Assembly: GCF_002288925.2 (NCBI RefSeq)
Contig: NW_022098037.1
Span: 1,452,384-1,516,383, forward strand
Length of the DNA stretch: 64,000 nucleotides
Direction: 5' to 3'
DNA from: Delphinapterus leucas
Lineage: Eukaryota > Chordata > Mammalia > Artiodactyla > Monodontidae
A model generated the notes under the pieces. The model saw nothing but the letters and a program-made list of their open reading frames with translations. It searched no databases and was not told the DNA's origin. Made by a program: the position numbers and the translations under genes. Below, piece after piece: positions 58,971 to 64,000 of this stretch; within the stretch, counting starts at the first letter, position 1; each line of letters begins with the position of its first letter.

Positions 58971-60729
58971 CCATTTTTGCAGACAAATAGATATTTGGGG
59001 GCCAAAGAAGAGATAAAAGAAGTGGTCTAATGTGACATAACTAAATTGTTAAAGAGAAGAAATAAAAATTAGAAAGGAAAATGGCCAAAAGTAACAAACA
59101 GGATTGATAGAGCATGTGGGCAGGAGTTGACGATTACCTTTCTGTTGTTGCAAACTATATCTCTTCACTACGTCCCCTGCCCCAGAAAGGATTCCCCAGT
59201 GGGCCTACGTTCTTCTGAACTTTGGTAATCATCAGAGAGAGTGCTACTGTTACAACAGGCTGAGTGTAGTGCCCTACCCCTTCGGGTGTGTTGGGATGGC
59301 GAACATGGGTTGTTGGAGAGTGAGGTGCCTAGTTCTTCTGACAGAGAAGTGGTTGATGTGGCCTCCATTTACTTTTGCTTTTTATTTGGAGGTGGGAGTG
59401 GAGTCAGAGGGTTATTCATTGGGACACAGAATATGAGAAAAATGTAGGCATCAATTACAAAAGGAGCTGATGGAAAGCCTCAGAGACCTCAGCAAGGTCA
59501 GGTTGGCTGAAATAAAAAGAAACACAAATTCTTAATGGAGATTAAACAGTATAAGGGAGTGATTACATTTTCCCTCTTTGATTTAATTTGAAAACACTGA
59601 AACCTTTTTCAGTAGCTGCCGAAAGACAGAGTGTTAGCACAAATGATGTCACGCAGAAGGCATTTGAATGTTTTTCATACTTTTTTTGTTTTGTTTTAGG
59701 AACTGTGATTATGAAGTGTAAAGTAACATCGGCAAACATAGCTGATGCCTTGAAAGACTTCTGCTCCTGTCAGTTACAGGAAAGTTAGGAAGACAAGTGA
59801 AATAGGACATAGAAAGAGGGTTGGTGTTGTGTTTTTGTTTGTTTGTTAACAAGACAAACTATCCAGGAAAAGAGCTTGTTTCTTAGAGATAAAGTGAGAT
59901 GTATACAAAATGCCCAACATAATAGAAACTGGCACATTATACTGTGACCTCTAAATGATGCTTTTCTCTTCTCCTCCTTAATAGAACAACTAAACATTAA
60001 TACATAAGCATTAATAAAAACATTAATATTTTTCAAGATTGTGAAAATGTAAATACTTGTACATAAATGGGATTAACTGCACAGCACCCTTGCCTTAGGT
60101 AGATGTTCTCCATCACATTTTGCAAATTAAATTTCACAACCCACTAAGCAGAAAAAATGTGTACAATGCTATATTTTAATTTCATTTCCAATACTGTAAT
60201 AGCTCAGGGGCATTTAAAAAATGCCTTTAAAAAAAAGTCATTCCAAAAAATTGCTCCTATAGCTGGAATTGTGGGTCAAAAAAAAGATTAAAAGTTGGAT
60301 GAGTCAAGATAACATGGAATGTGAGGCCCTTAAAATCTGAAAGCACCTAAAATCAACATTTCTCTTTCAGCATGATATTTTCAAGGGTTATCATTCTTCT
60401 TCAATACTGTTCCCTCTCCCTTTTCTATCATCATTCATTACCTGCTCAGTGCTTTCCCTTCTCCTTATTTGTTTCGGTTCATCTTTTGAAAACCTAAAGT
60501 TGCAGTTCTCATGCCTTCCCTCTGACTTTTCATTTTAGGTTTGTACCCTCTGTTTCGACTGTAGCAAGTCAATGTTATTCGAATTCATGTTGTTGCTTAA
60601 TTAAACAACCATTTAATTACCAACCCGCAGATTGGTAAGACTGGTTCTTGTATAAGCCTGGGCAGTTCCAAGCGTTTATGGTAATGGCAGCGTCAGTGGA
60701 CTAACTTTGATCCTCTCCTGGGCTCAGTT

Positions 60730-61935
60730 CTTGGACTTTCCTCTTTTCTATCCACACCCACTCCCTTGATGATCTCATCCAGTTTCATGGCTTTAAACAT
60801 CATCTCTGCACTGATGACTCCCAAGTTTATATATTTAGTCCAGAACCCTCCTCTGAACTTTAAACTCACAGATCCAACTGCCTACTCGGTATTTCCACTT
60901 GGATGTCTCACAGGCAACTCATACCTAACGTGTCTACATATAAGCTCCTGGCATTCCTCTCCAAATCTGTCCCCTCTAGAGTCTTCTTCATCTCAGTGAT
61001 TGGCTATCCCATTCTTCCAGGTGCTCAGGCTAAAAACATGCTTACTTCTCTCTTTCTCTCATACCCTGCATCCAACCTGTCAGCAAATGCTGTTGGCTTT
61101 TATCCATACAACCGATCCAGAACTCAACAGCTTTTTACCATTTCCACTGCTACCTTCTGTCCAGGCACCATCAGATCTAGCCTGAATTACTGGAACAGCG
61201 TTCTAGCTGGTCTCCCTGCTTCCCCCTTTGGTCTTTCCTTAACACACAAACCAGAGAAATCCTATTAAAAATAAATTGATCATATTGCCCCTCTGCTCAA
61301 GACTCCACTGGTTTCCAGTATCATTCAGAGTAAAACTCAATGACTATAATAACTTATTGTCCAAACTGGGATCTCTTTGAGAGTGAAAGGGGATGCTACA
61401 AATAATGAACAGGATTTAAGTGATCTAGGTGTAAATTTGGGCCATCCTGGGCACCTATTTATCAGGCTCCACATAATCTCCCACACCTCCCCGTTATCCC
61501 TCTGACCTCTGACCTCACCTGTTATACTACACCTCAACCCCTCTGCTTCAGCACCAGCATCTTCACAGTCCTATCAGTAGGAGGCAGACTTCCTCAGGGC
61601 CTTTGCTCTTCCCCTAGACATGCCCATGACTCATTTCTGCTTCCCTTCAGGTCCTAATTTAAAAGTCACAGTGAGGCTTTCCCTGGGAGCTCTGTCTAAA
61701 CATTTAAAACCCCCTTCCTACTTCCTAGCCCCCTTCCCTGCTTTTTTTTTTTCTTTCTTAGTTTACACTGATTATTGATACTATCTAACATTCCATATAT
61801 TTTACTTACTTAACTTGTTTAGCACCTTCCATTTAGAATGTAATCTCAGGGGCAGCAGTTTTTGACTTTTTGCTGTGTGTCCGCAACTCCTAAAATAGTT
61901 GGCACATAGGAGACACTATATAAATATTTGTAAGA
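60730..61935 (+). mobile_element. Long L2 LINE 3' remnant
   Basis: One of the longest L2 copies here: 'gatgatctcatccagtttca', 'acttggatgtctcacaggca', 'cctgaattactggaacagcg', 'tagctggtctccctgcttcc', 'catattgcccctctgctcaa', 'cagggcctttgctcttcccc' and 'gttggcacataggagacact', in consensus order. About 90 bases at 61355-61445 look foreign. The 121-codon frame at 60903-61268 is L2-derived. Confidence 0.9.
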
Positions 61936-62657
61936 AGAATGAACGAATCATGACTAGTTTGAAAGGATACTTAGGAGTTGTGTAACATCCAACACAATTA
62001 GTAAACAGTATTATCATTTTACAGTTATTTTCATATAATTCAATTCAGCACCAGCCCCCTCACTGTCCTGAAGTATTCTCCAAATGTACTCTGGACATTC
62101 ATGCCTTGTGGGGATCTGTGCTAGGTTCAGAGGTTGGGGGCCTGGGAGCCACAGAGTGGATACAAGGAGAGAGGAGACAAAGTTCCTCACGAAGTGACCA
62201 CTGTAGGAATAGAAGAGATGGGGGACATGATATTATAGTTACATGTGAGTGACCAGAGTGCATGGGAGTGCAGACCAGAGAGAGATTACGTTCAGTGACT
62301 TTTCAGACAATTCTGATTACTGATCAGAAGCAACAACGTCCGTGTTCTCTGGCATGATTCATTTTCCTCATCTTCCAGAGCCCCCAGCCTCTAACACTCC
62401 CATCCTGGTCTGTGTTCTCCGCTCCTTGGTGGGAAGTTACCTTGTATGCCCAGACATACCTGACCTCCAGGTGTCTGTTCCTCATTGGCCTTAATTTTTC
62501 AATATGAATCATCAGTTACTAACTCAGCATTTTGCAATCTGATCTCTCAAAGTTTCCAGAAAATTACAGCCAAATACTGGCAAAGTTAAACCATCGAGTA
62601 GAACAAATACGAAGCAAGCAGATGCTAAACAGATTTTTTTAATAGCTAGAAAGAAGG

Positions 62658-62673
62658 TATTTGGGGGGGGGGG
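62658..62673. repeat. Poly(G) tract
   Basis: About 14 G in a row within 'atttgggg...tattc'. It can form G-quadruplex or be an assembly error. Confidence 0.8.
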
Positions 62674-63334
62674 GTATTCACCCATTGAAATCAATAAGTC
62701 AAAGTTTATTGATTTAATTTCTGGGTTTGTTCGAATTTTTAATGTAGCTCTTTTGAATAATTTTATTTGATAACCATCCTGTGGGTTTTCCTTAAACTAA
62801 AGCCATTTTTTAAAATGTGCTGTTATAAGTCTCTAGCCTCACCCCTACAGGAAGGGAGTAGCCCCAGGGTGTGGATAATTGAAACACTCTAAACAAATAT
62901 ATACAACATTTTATTTTCAAAAAAGTTCAACAAAACTGTAGCTGAGAATATGCTTCAAAGCATAACATTAATAACTTAGAAGAATTACTTAAAGCGGTTA
63001 CCAACTAGATAAAAAGTATTCCCCTTTCACCCAACACACAAATCAATCAAATAAAAAGTATGCTAAATGTACTGAAGAACTGTAATACTCATTCCCATAT
63101 AGTTTATTTTAAATGATCTTGGGTAACATTAAGTGCAAAGAATCTTTACTTGTTATTTTTCTATCTAATGTAAAAAAAATTAACTTTATTATGCAAAGTT
63201 CACAAACCCATATTACAAATTACCAATTAAACTGTAAGTTTTACAGTTTCATAATTACCAGAGCAATGTAGTTTTAGTTTTGTTTTGTTTTTAATTTTGG
63301 AGTTATAATAAAACCTAATCATATAAATAATTTT

Positions 63335-63560
63335 AAAGCAAGCTAATCATCCCAGCTCTGGCACAGCTTAGCTCATTACTTACTTACTCTGACCAAGTTA
63401 CTCTGACTCACTAAGTCTCAGGTACTTTGTCTGTAAAATGGGGTCAATATTTGTACCCAACTAACAGGGTTCTTGTGAAAATAAGGGATGCAGAGGACTC
63501 TACAGAATGTCTGGCAGATGGGAAAGCTGCAGTAGATAAGAGCTGCCACTATGACTCATG
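63335..63560 (+). mobile_element. MIR SINE
   Basis: 'cccagctctggcacagctta', 'ctaagtctcaggtactttgt', 'ctgtaaaatggggtcaatat' and 'cagggttcttgtgaaaataa' are in MIR order. Confidence 0.9.
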
Positions 63561-64000
63561 ACTGATGCTGCTGAAAAAATAGGCATGAGCACATTTCAAT
63601 GATTGAAGAAAACAAGTAGCTAACCAAAGAGTAGTGTTTAGAAAGTATTTCTACTCATGTATTACTTTGTTTTATCTTTTCAGTTTAAAAATCCTAAATA
63701 TTGTCTAGGACATTATACATATAAATACCTGTAAAAACCTGATTAATTTATCATTTTCTGCACATTTGTGCCATACTGACTTTATCACAAGGTATTGAAA
63801 TATAATCCTTTTCAATGGCCTAAAGAGACAAACAGATACTCAGATCTTGCAAAGCACATTATTTTCACAACATACTTGGGGAATTAATCTTGCACTACCT
63901 CATATTATTTAATCAATCAGTCCATAAATTATCACATTTAATCTCTTACCCACTGGACTGTAAGGATTACGAAGGAAAGGAATGTATACAGTTTTTGTAT

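Larger units (their letters stand above)
1..64000 (-). other. NTN4: NTN4 gene body, internal part (exons 3-5 and flanking introns)
   Basis: The whole window lies inside one minus-strand gene. Three exons, read from high to low coordinate, join in frame into 198 residues of netrin-4. The flanking introns run off both ends. I found no minus-strand open frame resembling the bulk of the laminin N-terminal domain above 33511, nor LE3 or NTR-domain coding below 5687, so those exons lie outside. Intron sizes here are 25253 bp (exons 3-4) and 1977 bp (exons 4-5). Netrin-4 is a secreted laminin-related protein of basement membranes that binds laminin gamma-1 and loosens laminin networks (established knowledge). 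Exon numbers follow the human gene from memory and should be confirmed. Confidence 0.93.
33512..64000 (-). other. NTN4: NTN4 intron 2, 3' part (at least 30.5 kb)
   Basis: Noncoding up to the window edge. Repeats are listed separately. Unique A+T-rich intervals with nothing identifiable include 34150-34880, 35750-37390, 42600-43080, 43210-45050, 46520-47030, 49480-50220, 50880-51480, 53600-55080, 57000-57780, 59050-60720 and 61940-63330. The largest frame among them is a 117-codon plus-strand ORF at 36667-37020 that I do not recognise. Confidence 0.88.

Noticed and set aside
60903..61268. A 121-codon plus-strand ORF
   Set aside because: It lies wholly inside an L2 remnant in consensus order. 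It is not a host gene.
1..64000. CRISPR arrays, bacterial operons, phage or plasmid features
   Set aside because: Nothing supports them. Regularly spaced repeats are microsatellites or SINEs, and the gene structure is that of a mammal.

Overview
This is vertebrate nuclear DNA, about 60% A+T, intron-dominated and dense in mammalian retroposons. Ten or more copies of the tRNA-derived cetartiodactyl SINE (head reads as 'ggacttccctggtgg', body as 'ggctgcgttgggtcttcg' in reverse) point to a whale, dolphin or close relative. L1, L2, MIR, MER5A and CR1/L3 remnants are all present, and I saw no ruminant BovB. The host species is an inference from the repeats.

The only host protein-coding gene I can support is netrin-4 (NTN4), on the minus strand. 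Three consecutive exons are present: 33233-33511 (end of the laminin N-terminal domain and start of LE1), 7853-7979 (rest of LE1) and 5687-5875 (LE2). They are called exons 3, 4 and 5 by recollection of the human gene. All have consensus splice sites, compatible phases (0/0, 0/1, 1/1) and no stop. Joined, they give 198 residues of a secreted basement-membrane protein. Everything else is intron: more than 30 kb upstream of exon 3, 25.3 kb between exons 3 and 4, 2.0 kb between exons 4 and 5, and more than 5.6 kb beyond exon 5. Exons coding for the bulk of the laminin N-terminal domain and for the third LE and NTR domains lie outside.

Intron 3 holds the most informative accessory DNA: a solo ERV1-like LTR (12582-13164), a perfect 30-bp palindrome (12454-12483), a well-preserved L1 3' end (18316-19300), and a compound processed pseudogene (about 29620-30984). 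In the pseudogene, a RACK1 fragment is joined head-to-tail to a GOT2 fragment, as expected of template switching during retrotransposition. Next to it is an unassigned 80-codon open stretch preceded by a splice-acceptor-like sequence.

Intron 2 (33512-64000) holds old L1M blocks at 39.3-42.6 kb and 47.0-49.5 kb, a nested SINE cluster at 51481-52490, a poly(A)-only retrotransposition scar at 50229-50273, CR1/L3 pieces at 53.2 and 56.1 kb, and long L2 remnants. I found no tRNA, rRNA or snRNA gene, no CRISPR array and no sign of an undescribed multi-gene system. Repeat boundaries were set by eye.
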